From positions 1-52,868 of the forward strand of contig NZ_CAJAXH010000156.1 of NCBI RefSeq assembly GCF_903946935.1: a DNA stretch of 52,868 nucleotides, given 5' to 3'. Of the stretch, positions 1-8,368 are shown in pieces. A program made the position numbers and the translations under genes. Numbering within the stretch: the stretch's first letter is position 1; every line of letters begins with the position of its first letter. The notes beneath the pieces were generated by a model. That model was not told the origin of the DNA, ran no database searches, and saw only the letters and a program-made list of their open reading frames with translations. Source of the DNA: an uncultured Thiodictyon sp. GTDB taxonomy: Bacteria; Pseudomonadota; Gammaproteobacteria; Chromatiales; Chromatiaceae.

Positions 1-178
1 ACCGACCTCAGTCACCGTTAACCGTTCCGACCATCCGGCCGGCGCGCCGATGTGCGGCACACGCGCTCAAGGGCAGGAACTGGGAATAGCATAGGCGGCA
101 TCATGACCAAGGCTGCCTATCAAAAGTAGGAAACTTCAGCTCTACGATAACGGCGCAGTCACTGACCTGGGATGCGGT

Positions 179-1267
179 ATGGCGCAGGGCATCAATACCG
201 CCGGCACCGTGGTGGGCGGCGAGGTAAGCTTCGGCGGCATGGGCTTCATCTATACGCAGGGGGCGCGTTACGAACTCAATACGCTGGTGTCCAACCTGGC
301 GGCGGGGGACAGCATCGACGCTGCCCAAAGCATCAACGATGCCGGCCTGATCGCCGGTTGGGGAACCCATAACGGCGCGACCGAGGCGTTCGTATTGACG
401 CCGACCGGCAGCCTCTCAGGCGCCCAGCCGGCGCCGCCCTGCGGTCACGCGACCACGCCGCCGCCCGCGCCGCAGCCGCCGCAAGGCGCCGATTTAGCCC
501 TGACGGTGACCGATGCGCCAGACCCAGTCGAGGTCGGCGCCAACCTCACCTACACCATCACGGTGGTCAATAACGGCAACCAGAGCGCCACCGCGGCGAC
601 GGTGACCGATGCCTTGCCGGCCAACCTGACCTTTGCTTCGGTCAGCGCCAGCAGCGGCAGTTGCACCGGCACGTCCAACGTCAGTTGCGCCTTAGGCGAC
701 TTGGCGCCTGGTGCGACGGCGACCGTGACGCTCGTGGTCCAGCCGACCGCAGCAGGGGCCGTCAGCAATTCAGCCAGTGCGGCCAGCACGGCCACCGAGC
801 TCAATGCGGCGGACAACAGCGCGACCGCGGTGACGACCGTGAACCCGGCGCCGATCCCGACTCCGCCCCCCACTCCGACGCCGACTCCGACCCCGACGGA
901 CGGTGCCGATCTGTCCGTGACCCTGATCGACGAACCCGATCCGGCCCGCGTCGGCAAGCCGGTCGTCTATACCGCGAAGGTCAAGAACAAGGGCACGGTT
1001 ACCGCGAGTGGAACCATACTGACAGCGCAATTGCCGGCGGGCGTCCCGGTAACCAAGGTAGAAGGCTCAGGCCGCTGCACCGCGACCGGGACCGACACCC
1101 TGGCCTGCAATCTGGGCAACATCGGCGTCGGCAAATCCAAGGAAATGAAGTTCACGGTGGTGCCGAGCGTCGCGGGGACCTTGTCCGGTTCGGTGCAGGT
1201 GAGCACGGCGACCCCCGATACGGACCCGGCCAACGACCAGGCGACCGCCACGACCAGGGCGCGGTAA
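179..1267 (+). CDS. HAF-repeat / DUF11 surface protein, 5' end broken
   Basis: The product has two parts. Residues 1-95 resemble HAF-type repeats (phrases such as GINTAGTVVGG, SINDAGLIAGWG and EAFVLTP). Two DUF11-type beta-sandwich domains follow, at about 105-225 and 242-360, joined by proline-threonine linkers (PTPTPTPTPT). DUF11 modules are common in large exported or surface-attached proteins. The reading frame is open upstream from position 107, where it still reads like a HAF repeat (LYDNGAVTDLG), but it hits a stop at 104-106 and offers no ATG before 179. No signal peptide is present. The natural N-terminus and export signal are therefore probably missing, and this is likely the surviving 3' part of a longer gene. 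The ATG at 179 lies inside the repeat and may not be a real start. A clear terminator follows. Domain assignment is fairly sure; expression is doubtful. Confidence 0.6.
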   Translation: MAQGINTAGTVVGGEVSFGGMGFIYTQGARYELNTLVSNLAAGDSIDAAQSINDAGLIAGWGTHNGATEAFVLTPTGSLSGAQPAPPCGHATTPPPAPQPPQGADLALTVTDAPDPVEVGANLTYTITVVNNGNQSATAATVTDALPANLTFASVSASSGSCTGTSNVSCALGDLAPGATATVTLVVQPTAAGAVSNSASAASTATELNAADNSATAVTTVNPAPIPTPPPTPTPTPTPTDGADLSVTLIDEPDPARVGKPVVYTAKVKNKGTVTASGTILTAQLPAGVPVTKVEGSGRCTATGTDTLACNLGNIGVGKSKEMKFTVVPSVAGTLSGSVQVSTATPDTDPANDQATATTRAR

Positions 1268-1302
1268 GCCCAGGCGATCCAGTATTCAACATCCAGCCCA
1301 TC

Positions 1303-1336
1303 AGGCCGCCCCAGTCATCTGGGGCGGCCTTTTTTA
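1303..1336 (+). terminator. Rho-independent terminator after the DUF11 gene
   Basis: A perfect 11-bp stem (AGGCCGCCCCA paired with TGGGGCGGCCT, 1303-1313 and 1320-1330) with a 6-nt loop runs straight into a T run at 1330-1335. It lies 36 bp after the DUF11 stop codon and just before the 3' end of the convergent lipoprotein gene. The T run is only on the plus strand, so it should act mainly on plus-strand transcription. Confidence 0.85.
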
Positions 1337-1339
1337 TGT

Positions 1340-1753
1340 TTACAGGCCGCATTGACTCAGTATCTTTGGCTTCACGGCATCGAAATAATCCTGCTGCGCT
1401 GGCGTGGGATTGACCGGCAGGAAGGACACGAAAGGCGTGCCGGGACGCGTCACCAGATTGCCGTAGATGAGGATCTTCAGTGCATCGCTGTCCGGCTCGG
1501 GGAGGAAAAGAATCGTCGCACGTTCTTCCATCCGGTCCGTTGGGCCCACACGGCTCGCAATGATGCGACCGTCTTTGGTCGACTGGACTGGGTAGCCATA
1601 GTCCGCAATCGCGTTCGCCATGACCTCACGCGCGCAGCTCAACCCGACGCGCGTCACGGTGATTTCCAGATTCCCGGATGGCGTATTGGGGCGAGGCTCA
1701 GGCGCGCAGCCACCGAGCAGCGCCGCAAGCACAATTGCCAGCCCACGTTTCAT
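1340..1753 (-). CDS. Small outer-membrane-type lipoprotein, unknown function
   Basis: The 137-residue product begins with a short basic and hydrophobic signal sequence ending in a lipobox (ALLGGC, Cys16), so it should be lipidated and anchored by the Lol pathway. The mature part contains two further cysteines (in LSCARE and SQCGL) and no domain I recognise. The residue after the lipidated Cys is Ala, which favours the outer membrane. It converges on the DUF11 gene and has no operon partner on its strand in the next 160 bp upstream. The lipoprotein call is secure; the role is unknown. Confidence 0.75.
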   Translation of the reverse strand: MKRGLAIVLAALLGGCAPEPRPNTPSGNLEITVTRVGLSCAREVMANAIADYGYPVQSTKDGRIIASRVGPTDRMEERATILFLPEPDSDALKILIYGNLVTRPGTPFVSFLPVNPTPAQQDYFDAVKPKILSQCGL

Positions 1754-1816
1754 ACATTACTCCTGCATCTTCATCGAGGAACAAGGATTCTCTGGACCTT
1801 GATGAGCTTCCACGCC

Positions 1817-1900
1817 GGCCTTGATCATCGTTCCGGCCACTGAGCCATAAGGCGCAAAGCGCCGCGACTCTGGGGGCGCCGCACCCCAGTGCGGCAGTGC
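1817..1900. repeat. Single end of dispersed element family A plus hairpin
   Basis: Positions 1817-1840 match the terminal repeat seen at 7741, 43548 and 50820 (GGCCTTGATCATCGTTCCGG followed by CCAC). No opposite end is visible here. A small hairpin (CCGCAC-CCCA-GTGCGG) follows near 1880-1896, and a similar hairpin occurs near 32002-32017. This looks like a solo end or a decayed copy. It fills most of the gap between the lipoprotein and DUF4325 genes. Confidence 0.55.
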
Positions 1901-1918
1901 GTCGCTTTCGCCGATAGA

Positions 1919-2242
1919 TCAGTGCGCATGGGACCGCGACCACTGGTCGCAACGATCGGTCGCGACGAACTCGATGATGGCGCGGGTATCGTCCGAGCAG
2001 TTCTTAAAAACGACACGCTCAAGGATCGCGGGGCCGTGTCGCAGGATCAAGGCCCCCACCAACTCGTCGATAAAGGACTGAGTGACCTCGATCGCCGCGA
2101 AATCCAAGACCACCTCACGGCCTTGCGCCAGCACGCCCTCGGCCTCCTCCCTGACCGGCAGGGCAGCCGAGCGTACGGCCGCGAGGCGACCCTTAGCCCG
2201 GGTGCTCAACGTCAGGTGGGTGCGGTGTGCAGTGTTATTCAT
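1919..2242 (-). CDS. STAS-like DUF4325 family protein
   Basis: The 107-residue protein contains the hallmark of the DUF4325 STAS-like family: a beta strand (VVLDFAAIEVT) followed by a conserved SFIDELVGAL helix start, then a short C-terminal strand region. STAS-like proteins usually act in signalling by binding a partner kinase or ATPase. Upstream on the same strand, separated by a miniature inverted-repeat element, lies a STAS-GHKL ATPase gene (2546-3523). The two probably form one module. Upstream of the ATG is a 12-bp near-palindrome (2255-2266) that is conserved, together with the gene start, in a second broken copy at 33430-33602. Family assignment is good; the biological role is inferred from the neighbour only. 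Confidence 0.75.
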   Translation of the reverse strand: MNNTAHRTHLTLSTRAKGRLAAVRSAALPVREEAEGVLAQGREVVLDFAAIEVTQSFIDELVGALILRHGPAILERVVFKNCSDDTRAIIEFVATDRCDQWSRSHAH

Positions 2243-2254
2243 GGCGACATCATG

Positions 2255-2266
2255 GGGTCGTGACCC
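2255..2266. promoter_or_regulatory. Conserved palindrome upstream of the DUF4325 gene
   Basis: GGGTCRYGACCC-type dyad 12 bp before the DUF4325 start codon. The same dyad, here as a perfect palindrome (GGGTCGCGACCC), sits at 33446-33457 at the same distance before the broken second copy. The surrounding 45 bp are also alike. It could be an operator or the end of a mobile unit. Confidence 0.4.
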
Positions 2267-2305
2267 GGAAAAAGTAAACCGACGTTTTCAGATCCTTAAG
2301 CGATG

Positions 2306-2429
2306 CCTAGCAGGCTGTCGGACTTAGTGATGCAACCGATTGAATGCAAAGAGTTTCCTCTTTTGCGCCAAAAAGTCGTTTTCCTGTTTAATCAATCGGT
2401 TACGCCATCAAGTCCGACAGGCTGCTAGG
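2306..2429. repeat. 124-bp miniature inverted-repeat element (family D)
   Basis: Two arms of about 38 bp are near-perfect inverted repeats: the left arm begins CCTAGCAGGCTGTCGGACTT (2306) and the right arm, reverse-complemented from 2429, begins CCTAGCAGCCTGTCGGACTT. The central 45 bp carry no coding potential. This is the structure of a MITE mobilised in trans by an insertion sequence with matching ends. No target duplication is apparent. It separates the DUF4325 gene from the STAS-ATPase gene. Confidence 0.7.
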
Positions 2430-2545
2430 GACCAGGCGTTTGGGGCCACGGGTCCTCAGCGGGTCTTGCGCAGAGTTTGAGCAAACCCCAGCCCCCTCAC
2501 CCACCGCGCAGGAAAAGGCGCAAGCCTACGAAATCCATGGCAACT

Positions 2546-3523
2546 CTATTCGAACCGAAGAGGGACGCGCGCCATGCCTTCAAGCGTTGGCAGCAATTCG
2601 GCGATGCGTATGCTGCCGAGGCGATCCCGCCGCAGTTCCAAGGCGATGGTTACCCCTTGCCAGAACGCGCCCCCACGAAGCAAGCCGCCGGCCGCCGCCG
2701 GGTCGTGGTAGGCGTCGCCACTGACGATGAGCGCCTTGCCACCCGCGCTTCGCGCAATGCGTACCACCATCGTCAAGCCGACACCCTCATTTTCCGTGTC
2801 CGCCCTAAGCCCAACGTCCCTGTTACAGCTTACCCTGGGCTGTATTGCAGTCAAGATTGCGTCGCGGTGGGTCTGATTTCTGAGGTTAGGGTGGCTCTTC
2901 AGGGTCGCTAAAAAGCCACAACCATTGTCCGTGACTGCCAGTCTGACCAAGTCGCTGGCTGGGTAATATTGCCCGGCGACCCAGACCCGCGCGCCTTGGC
3001 GCCCCGCCCGCCGCGCGTGGCTTAGGGCATTTTCGAGCAGCTCGCTCAAAACATACTGAATTGGCATGCCAAGCCGATCCGCCTGAGTCCGACCCGTCAT
3101 CAAATCCGGGGCCTCGTTGCGATCAATGCCCGGAACCGCGCCAATCAAGGCGCTCGTCAATCGTCCCGCCGCATCGCTGGCGGCGTTCTTGTCGACGATG
3201 CAGGTCAGTTCGACCAGCGCATCCTGCCTGTTGTGTCGTCGCGTCCTGACGGGTGCGCAATCGCGTAATTCCACGCCCGTAAACAGATCCATCCTTTGCA
3301 GATAGCCGCCAACATCGGAGCTGAGTCCACAGACGATGACTCTCTGCCCCCAATCACTCAACTCCTGGAAACTGGCGCCAAGTAGGGTCAGTCCGAAAGG
3401 ATCGACGAATCGGACGCCACTGGCATCAATGACCACCTCATCCTCGGCATCCTGGATGCTTTGACAGACCCTGATGGTTTCTGCGCAGGAGCGGGCAGAC
3501 AGAAATGCGGGAAGGCAAATCAC
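2546..3523 (-). CDS. STAS domain fused to GHKL (HATPase_c) ATPase
   Basis: The 325-residue protein starts with GTG. Residues 1-100 form a STAS-type fold (VVIDASGVRFVDPFGLTLLG), like an anti-sigma-factor antagonist. Residues 140-290 form a GHKL ATPase with an intact N box (LSELLENALSHA), G1 box (VTDNGCGF) and G2 box (NEGVGLTM), so ATP binding is expected. No membrane segment, HAMP domain or phospho-acceptor histidine box is visible, which argues against a classical sensor kinase. The fusion resembles partner-switching regulators of the SpoIIAA/SpoIIAB and Rsb type, but in one chain. The stand-alone STAS-like DUF4325 protein is encoded just downstream, and a type III-like restriction operon lies just upstream on the same strand (30 bp gap). 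Domain calls are firm; the target is unknown. Confidence 0.75.
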   Translation of the reverse strand: MICLPAFLSARSCAETIRVCQSIQDAEDEVVIDASGVRFVDPFGLTLLGASFQELSDWGQRVIVCGLSSDVGGYLQRMDLFTGVELRDCAPVRTRRHNRQDALVELTCIVDKNAASDAAGRLTSALIGAVPGIDRNEAPDLMTGRTQADRLGMPIQYVLSELLENALSHARRAGRQGARVWVAGQYYPASDLVRLAVTDNGCGFLATLKSHPNLRNQTHRDAILTAIQPRVSCNRDVGLRADTENEGVGLTMVVRIARSAGGKALIVSGDAYHDPAAAGGLLRGGAFWQGVTIALELRRDRLGSIRIAELLPTLEGMARVPLRFE

Positions 3524-3553
3524 GACTTGATAACCATCGCGTTCATCGTTGGT

Positions 3554-6052
3554 TCAATGTCCCACTAAATTTTCCAACCGGAAGACCTGATCCTCCTCGC
3601 AGCGGCCCGCCTTCTCGAAATAGCTGACGGTCATGAAGCGACCCTGGGTATCCTGCTTCAGGAACAGCGCTGGACCATAGAATTTGTGCTCTGCATTGAC
3701 CTTCGCGATGGTATCTTGGCTATTGAGAAGGTAATCGCCCTTCGTCTCAATCAGCACACAGCCATCGCCGCGGCTGCGGCCATTGACTTTGACGATGAAA
3801 TCAGGAAAAAACTGGGCGCCGCTGGGAAGCACGATGGCGACCGACCAAGGCTTGTGCGGCTCGTTGCGATACCAATAGGCGACGGTCCCGGAAAGATCGC
3901 CGTCCAGCAGCCGGGCAACGCCCAACTCTAGTGTATTCAGGCCGATCGGCACGACCCCATAGACATTGAGCCGCGACACCTCCGCCCCTGGCGCCGCTTC
4001 GATGGTTGCCGGCCAGGATGCCGTATCGATGACCTCCTTGAACGTGCCGGCGCACTCCCGCTCCGCCCGGCGCAACAGCGCGGGCTGGGTCGCCATGATC
4101 AGATTCAGCGCCCGCTCCAGGGTCTGCTCGTCATCCGACAGTCCACGGTGCCTGAACTCAGTGCGCAGCCGCCCGAGCAAGGCCTGGAAGAGTTCCGCGG
4201 GATGCAAGCAGCCGAAGTGGAACAACTCCAACTGCGCCTTTTCCGCCAGGGCCTTGGTCTCAAGATGCGCCTTCGCTTCTTCCAGTGCCGCGGTACCCTC
4301 AAAGAGATCGACCGTCTGACGGGTAACAGTCACGCTGACCCGCAGCCCCGCATTGATCACCGTATCATCGAAGCCGATATGCGCCGCGATGCATTGGAGC
4401 AGGTCCGCGGTGGAGATCGGCATCCGCTCGGTCTTAAGCCGCGGCTGCGCATCCCCGCGCAAGGGGTGGCGCCCGGGCGGTGGGGATGCCATCGGTTGAT
4501 TCTGGGCCAGCGGCTGCTTGATAGACCGCCCATTGGCGAGCATGGCCGCGGGTCCGTCGCCAAACAGATCGAGCATCGCCGGCAACGGATAGGCCCCGCC
4601 GATCAACGGTTCCGCCTGGTCGGTGCCGGCCACGCTTTCCCCATCAGGATCTTGTGTGAAGTCAGGCGTGTCGATGGCGACCCGAAACAGGCGCCCCTGG
4701 CCGTTCAGCGCTACTTGGACCTGGGCCTCTCCAGCCACCCGGAAGACGCTGGTCGCGGGGCAAATCTTGGCCAATTCATCGCGGATAGCGTTGATCCGCT
4801 CCCCGGCGCTGACGAGCCCTCCCTGATTGTCCGCGTCCGCCAGGTAGACATAGCCATAGCGCAGGCCGACGGGGAGGGTCTTCTCCAGGGTCGCGGGTTG
4901 CAGCCGGCGATGAACCCGCAGGATGCGCCCGACCACCTGAATGCCAAAATCGGTATCCTTGGCCCCGCGCAGAGAGGCCAGCACAAAGGCACGCGGGGCG
5001 TCGAACCCCAGGGCCACCGCCATTTTGAAGATCAGCACCTCGAACTGTTCGTCCAGGGCCACGGCCAGCAGATCGTTGCTTGGCTCCTTGGCGGTATAGG
5101 AGGCGATGCGCGCCTCGTGTACCCCCAGGCCAGTGAGAAAAGCGCGGGCCTGGGCGACTGCCTGGTCGCTATTGCCCACCTGCACCAGCATCAGAGGCAC
5201 CAGATCGATACCCGCCGCGGTTAGCTCTCGCGCGATGCGCTGATGCATCCCCCAAGCCTCCCGCAAGGCGGTCTCTGCGAAATTGACCAGGGCCTGCTGC
5301 TGCGGGCCGGCGAGAAAGGCCACCGATCTGACGCCCTCTTTGATCAGACCCGCCTCCACCGCGGAGCGGCGGCTCACCGCGTTGCGGTGGACCTCTTTGA
5401 TCCCGCTTGCCTGCTTGAACCGCTCGACATCCCGGTCGTTCGGGGTCGCGGTAACCAACAGCGTAAAGTCGGGCACCAAGACGTCATTATAGAATCGCAC
5501 CGCCTCGCTGGATGTCGTGAAAAAGGTGTGGTGCGCCTCGTCCACCACGGCCCCGATGCGGAAACCGTCCTGGCGCAACTGCGCGATGAACTCGTCCAGG
5601 GCCAGTGTGCTATCCCCACCCTTGCGTACCCGCCGTGTCTCCTTGTTGTTGGCCGCCACCGCGGCCCAGGTGGTCACGAAGCAATCGCCGCTGCGGGCAT
5701 TGCGGGTGATCCGGTCGATCTGGATGTCACGCAAACGCAGGCCGGGAAAATCCTTCTTCAATGCACCCCGCGCCTGGTCCACCAGTCCGGCGAAGGGGGT
5801 AAACCAGAACCAGACGATGCGTGCATTGCCGTCCCGCCCATGTCGGCTGAAGGCCTCCGCGATCATCCCCGCCATCAGGGTCTTACCCGAACCGGTCGGG
5901 GCCTCCAGCAGGACGCAGCCGTTATAGGCACTGGCAATACGCCGCTCTTTGAGGTCCGGCGCCTGTCGGATCTGATCCTCCGCATGGCGGAAGATCGCCA
6001 GTGCCTGATCGACGGCCTCCTCTTGATAGCGCTTGGGTGCGATGGCATTCAT
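3554..6052 (-). CDS. Type III-like restriction subunit (Res): SF2 helicase with C-terminal nuclease
   Basis: The 832-residue protein carries the superfamily 2 helicase core: Walker A APTGSGKT (51-58), DEAH box (171-174), and a motif III-like TATPND near 200. The helicase C-terminal half includes GIQVVGRILRVHR. Near the C-terminus are FPDFIVKV and IETKGD (about 765-785), a PD-(D/E)xK nuclease signature. This is the architecture of type III Res proteins, which hydrolyse ATP, translocate or diffuse on DNA and cut after head-to-head site encounter with Mod. It is somewhat shorter than typical Res proteins (about 900-1000 residues). Its ATG overlaps the mod stop codon by 4 bp (ATGA), implying translational coupling. 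All motifs are intact. Confidence 0.85.
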   Translation of the reverse strand: MNAIAPKRYQEEAVDQALAIFRHAEDQIRQAPDLKERRIASAYNGCVLLEAPTGSGKTLMAGMIAEAFSRHGRDGNARIVWFWFTPFAGLVDQARGALKKDFPGLRLRDIQIDRITRNARSGDCFVTTWAAVAANNKETRRVRKGGDSTLALDEFIAQLRQDGFRIGAVVDEAHHTFFTTSSEAVRFYNDVLVPDFTLLVTATPNDRDVERFKQASGIKEVHRNAVSRRSAVEAGLIKEGVRSVAFLAGPQQQALVNFAETALREAWGMHQRIARELTAAGIDLVPLMLVQVGNSDQAVAQARAFLTGLGVHEARIASYTAKEPSNDLLAVALDEQFEVLIFKMAVALGFDAPRAFVLASLRGAKDTDFGIQVVGRILRVHRRLQPATLEKTLPVGLRYGYVYLADADNQGGLVSAGERINAIRDELAKICPATSVFRVAGEAQVQVALNGQGRLFRVAIDTPDFTQDPDGESVAGTDQAEPLIGGAYPLPAMLDLFGDGPAAMLANGRSIKQPLAQNQPMASPPPGRHPLRGDAQPRLKTERMPISTADLLQCIAAHIGFDDTVINAGLRVSVTVTRQTVDLFEGTAALEEAKAHLETKALAEKAQLELFHFGCLHPAELFQALLGRLRTEFRHRGLSDDEQTLERALNLIMATQPALLRRAERECAGTFKEVIDTASWPATIEAAPGAEVSRLNVYGVVPIGLNTLELGVARLLDGDLSGTVAYWYRNEPHKPWSVAIVLPSGAQFFPDFIVKVNGRSRGDGCVLIETKGDYLLNSQDTIAKVNAEHKFYGPALFLKQDTQGRFMTVSYFEKAGRCEEDQVFRLENLVGH

Positions 6053-7695
6053 TGCGCCGTCCCTGCACCGAAGCGGTTGACCAGATATTCGGGGATCGGC
6101 TCGAAGCTGGCGCGGGCATCGTCGATGCGCTGCGCCAGCAGTGGGGCCTGCCAGGAATAGACGACCACCTGGGCGGCACCCTGCAGCGCGGTCTGTACCG
6201 CCTCAACCGCTGCCTCGCTGATGCTGGGCAGATAGATGACCTTGGACGCATTGAGCGCCAATCGCTGTAGCGGTGCCTCCGGATCATAGGGCGATAGCGT
6301 GTCGCCATGAATCAGTTGCAGCGCGGTCCAGATTTGGTCGTGTTGCACGGCACGAAACAGGCGCTCCGTCGGGATGCGGCGGGTTCTGAGATAGGCAAAG
6401 CTGCCGCCCAGACCGGGGACCTCCTCGCCCTTGCGGTTGCGATAACCGGTCATGACCCGGCGCACCCGCTCGGCGCAGACGTCGCGGCAGAGGTTCTTGT
6501 CCGGTTCGTCGGCCGTCGCCTCGGTGTTTGAGACCAGGATAAAACGGCGGTTGCCGCCGTCCTCGGCATTCAGTTTGAGCACCGCCTGGGCGGTGGTGCC
6601 GGAACCGGCAAAGAAGTCCAGGATCAGGTCGTCGGATTTGCTGGCGATATGAAGGACACGATCGAGCAGGCGCAATGGCTTGGGCGTTGAAAATACCGCT
6701 GCCGAATCCTCAAATTGGAGGATATCCAGCAGCTCCTTCTTGGCATCCTGGGTATGCCCGACCTCTTCATATTTCCATAGGGTCTGCGGAACCACTCCGT
6801 CCTTCACATCTGAAAGAAAGCGCTTGAAGGCTGGCACGTTGTTTCCATCCTTGCCCCACCAAATGCGGTTGTCGGCGTCCAGTTCCTTGAATTTTTGCTC
6901 CGAAACCACCCAATAGCGCCCTGATGGCGGACCCGGGATGAGTCGCCCGGAAGGGCAGGTAATCGGATAGGTGCCGAGGCTGTAGGGATTGCGTGCCGAA
7001 AGATCAGAGGATTTCCAGATTCCGCGCGGATCGTTGTCCACGTTCTTGTAACTCTTGTCTTGCGCCGCCGTGCGCGGCATCGGGTTTGGGCGCCAGCGCT
7101 CACCATTGAGCGCATAGACCAAGAGATACTCATGATCGCCAGAGAAGTGGAGGGCGCTGTTCTTTGGGGCATATGCCTTCTGCCAGATACAGGTCGCGAT
7201 GCGATTCCCCTCGCCAAACACCTGATCCATCAGCATCCCCAGGTGAAATATCTCGTTTTCATCGATCGATACCCAGATGGAACCGTCCTCGGCTAACAAC
7301 TCCCGCGCCAGTTCCAGACGCCGATACATGAACTCCAGCCATTTGCTGTGCCGAAAACTGTCTTCGCGATCAATAAATCGGTCGTTATAGATGAAGTCGC
7401 GGTTGCCGGTATTGTAGGGCGGATCGATATAGATGCACTTCACGCGCCCGGCATGGGTCATACGCAGGCTGCGCAAGGCGTCGAAATTGTCGCCCTCGAT
7501 GACCAGATTGCCGAACGGGGGTGTTCCCTGCGATAACTCGGGGACCAGGTCCAAGGCGACGAAATCGCCATTCACTGACCGATCATGGTCGATCAGGTCG
7601 CGTTCCCACGACAGGCCGAAGCGCGGCCGGCGGTCGCGCTCGCGCAGCAGCCGGATCAGTTCGTCCTTGCTATATTCCTGATATTTATCGGCCAT
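6049..7695 (-). CDS. Type III-like site-specific adenine-N6 DNA methyltransferase (Mod)
   Basis: The 548-residue protein has the catalytic motif DPPYNTG (91-97) before the AdoMet-binding motif FAGSGTT (362-368), with about 265 residues between them that hold the target-recognition region. This is the beta-class order of type III Mod enzymes. I chose the ATG at 7695 (MADKYQEYS) because it matches the usual Mod N-terminus. A longer frame to 7950 exists, but it runs through an inverted-repeat element at 7741-7900 and is not plausible coding sequence; a second ATG at 7722 is less likely. Only 45 bp lie between this start and the element, so the operon promoter is in that gap, in the element, or further upstream in the toxin-antitoxin operon. 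Mod should modify DNA alone and cut only with Res. Confidence 0.88.
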   Translation of the reverse strand: MADKYQEYSKDELIRLLRERDRRPRFGLSWERDLIDHDRSVNGDFVALDLVPELSQGTPPFGNLVIEGDNFDALRSLRMTHAGRVKCIYIDPPYNTGNRDFIYNDRFIDREDSFRHSKWLEFMYRRLELARELLAEDGSIWVSIDENEIFHLGMLMDQVFGEGNRIATCIWQKAYAPKNSALHFSGDHEYLLVYALNGERWRPNPMPRTAAQDKSYKNVDNDPRGIWKSSDLSARNPYSLGTYPITCPSGRLIPGPPSGRYWVVSEQKFKELDADNRIWWGKDGNNVPAFKRFLSDVKDGVVPQTLWKYEEVGHTQDAKKELLDILQFEDSAAVFSTPKPLRLLDRVLHIASKSDDLILDFFAGSGTTAQAVLKLNAEDGGNRRFILVSNTEATADEPDKNLCRDVCAERVRRVMTGYRNRKGEEVPGLGGSFAYLRTRRIPTERLFRAVQHDQIWTALQLIHGDTLSPYDPEAPLQRLALNASKVIYLPSISEAAVEAVQTALQGAAQVVVYSWQAPLLAQRIDDARASFEPIPEYLVNRFGAGTAQ

Positions 7696-7740
7696 ATGTC
7701 TACTTGCTGTGGTGAGCGGCATAAAACGAACGCTTCGATT

Positions 7741-7900
7741 GGCCTTGATCATCGTTGCGGCCCGCGGCGGTTCATCCGCAACCGGAGGTCGAGGCTTTAG
7801 CCGGTGGCGGTTCCCGAAGTATCCAAGAGAAATCAGTGGCGCCTGCGCGCCGGACCGGCTAAAGCCTCGACCTCCAGTAGCCGGAACGATGATCAAGGCC
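7741..7900. repeat. Dispersed inverted-repeat element family A (160 bp)
   Basis: The ends are inverted copies of GGCCTTGATCATCGTT(G/C)CGG followed by C(C/T) (7741-7762 and 7879-7900). Inside is a second, perfect 22-bp inverted repeat (7784-7805 with 7854-7875), so the element can fold into a long cruciform or RNA hairpin. There is no transposase. No target duplication is visible at this copy. It lies between the PIN toxin stop and the mod start, on the 5' side of the restriction operon. Confidence 0.7.
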
Positions 7901-7951
7901 CAACCGCGCAGCCGCGGCTCATCGGCCAGGGCTTCAGGAGTCAGACACAAG

Positions 7952-8368
7952 CTATGGACGCGGCCTCAGTGAGATCACCCGCAACTCCTTAACCTGCAGC
8001 ATCGGCTTGTTCCAATCTTCGCCCGTGACAAGTTCATCGGCCCCCGCACTCATGGCGCCAGCGACATGCACCGCATCCATGGCGGCCAAACCGTAACGCA
8101 AAGCAAGCTCACAAGCGGCTTTCAGCACCGCATCAGTCCAGGCAACCCGCGCCTTGGCGAGCGAAAATATACCTTCATAAAAGGCGCACTCGTGGAACTG
8201 GCGATGGTATTGCGCCTTGGGCATGGTCTCCAGCCACAGCGCGTCGCTGACGAGTATGTCGCGTTGGGGATCGCGTAGAACCGCAATCGCGGCGGCACTC
8301 TGGGCACCTTGGGCGCGAAAGGCGGCGATCAGTACGTTGGCATCCACATAGGTCAGCACCTTAGTCAT
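7952..8368 (-). CDS. PIN-domain ribonuclease toxin (VapC-like)
   Basis: The 138-residue protein starts TYVDANVLIAAF, the first acidic strand of PIN nucleases, with further acidic positions in LVSDALWLE and AMDAVHVAGA and a late VTGEDW. These fit the four-acid metal site that cleaves RNA. I set the start at the ATG at 8368, which overlaps the upstream antitoxin stop by 8 bp; a longer frame to 8482 only re-reads the antitoxin in another frame. Tight overlap and order (antitoxin first) are typical of type II toxin-antitoxin operons. It is the only toxin in this cluster that looks intact. Confidence 0.85.
   Translation of the reverse strand: MTKVLTYVDANVLIAAFRAQGAQSAAAIAVLRDPQRDILVSDALWLETMPKAQYHRQFHECAFYEGIFSLAKARVAWTDAVLKAACELALRYGLAAMDAVHVAGAMSAGADELVTGEDWNKPMLQVKELRVISLRPRP

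Noticed and set aside
7696-7950. N-terminal extension of the methyltransferase
   Set aside because: The extra 85 residues are translated from an inverted-repeat element and match no Mod family start; MADKYQEYS at 7695 is the better start.
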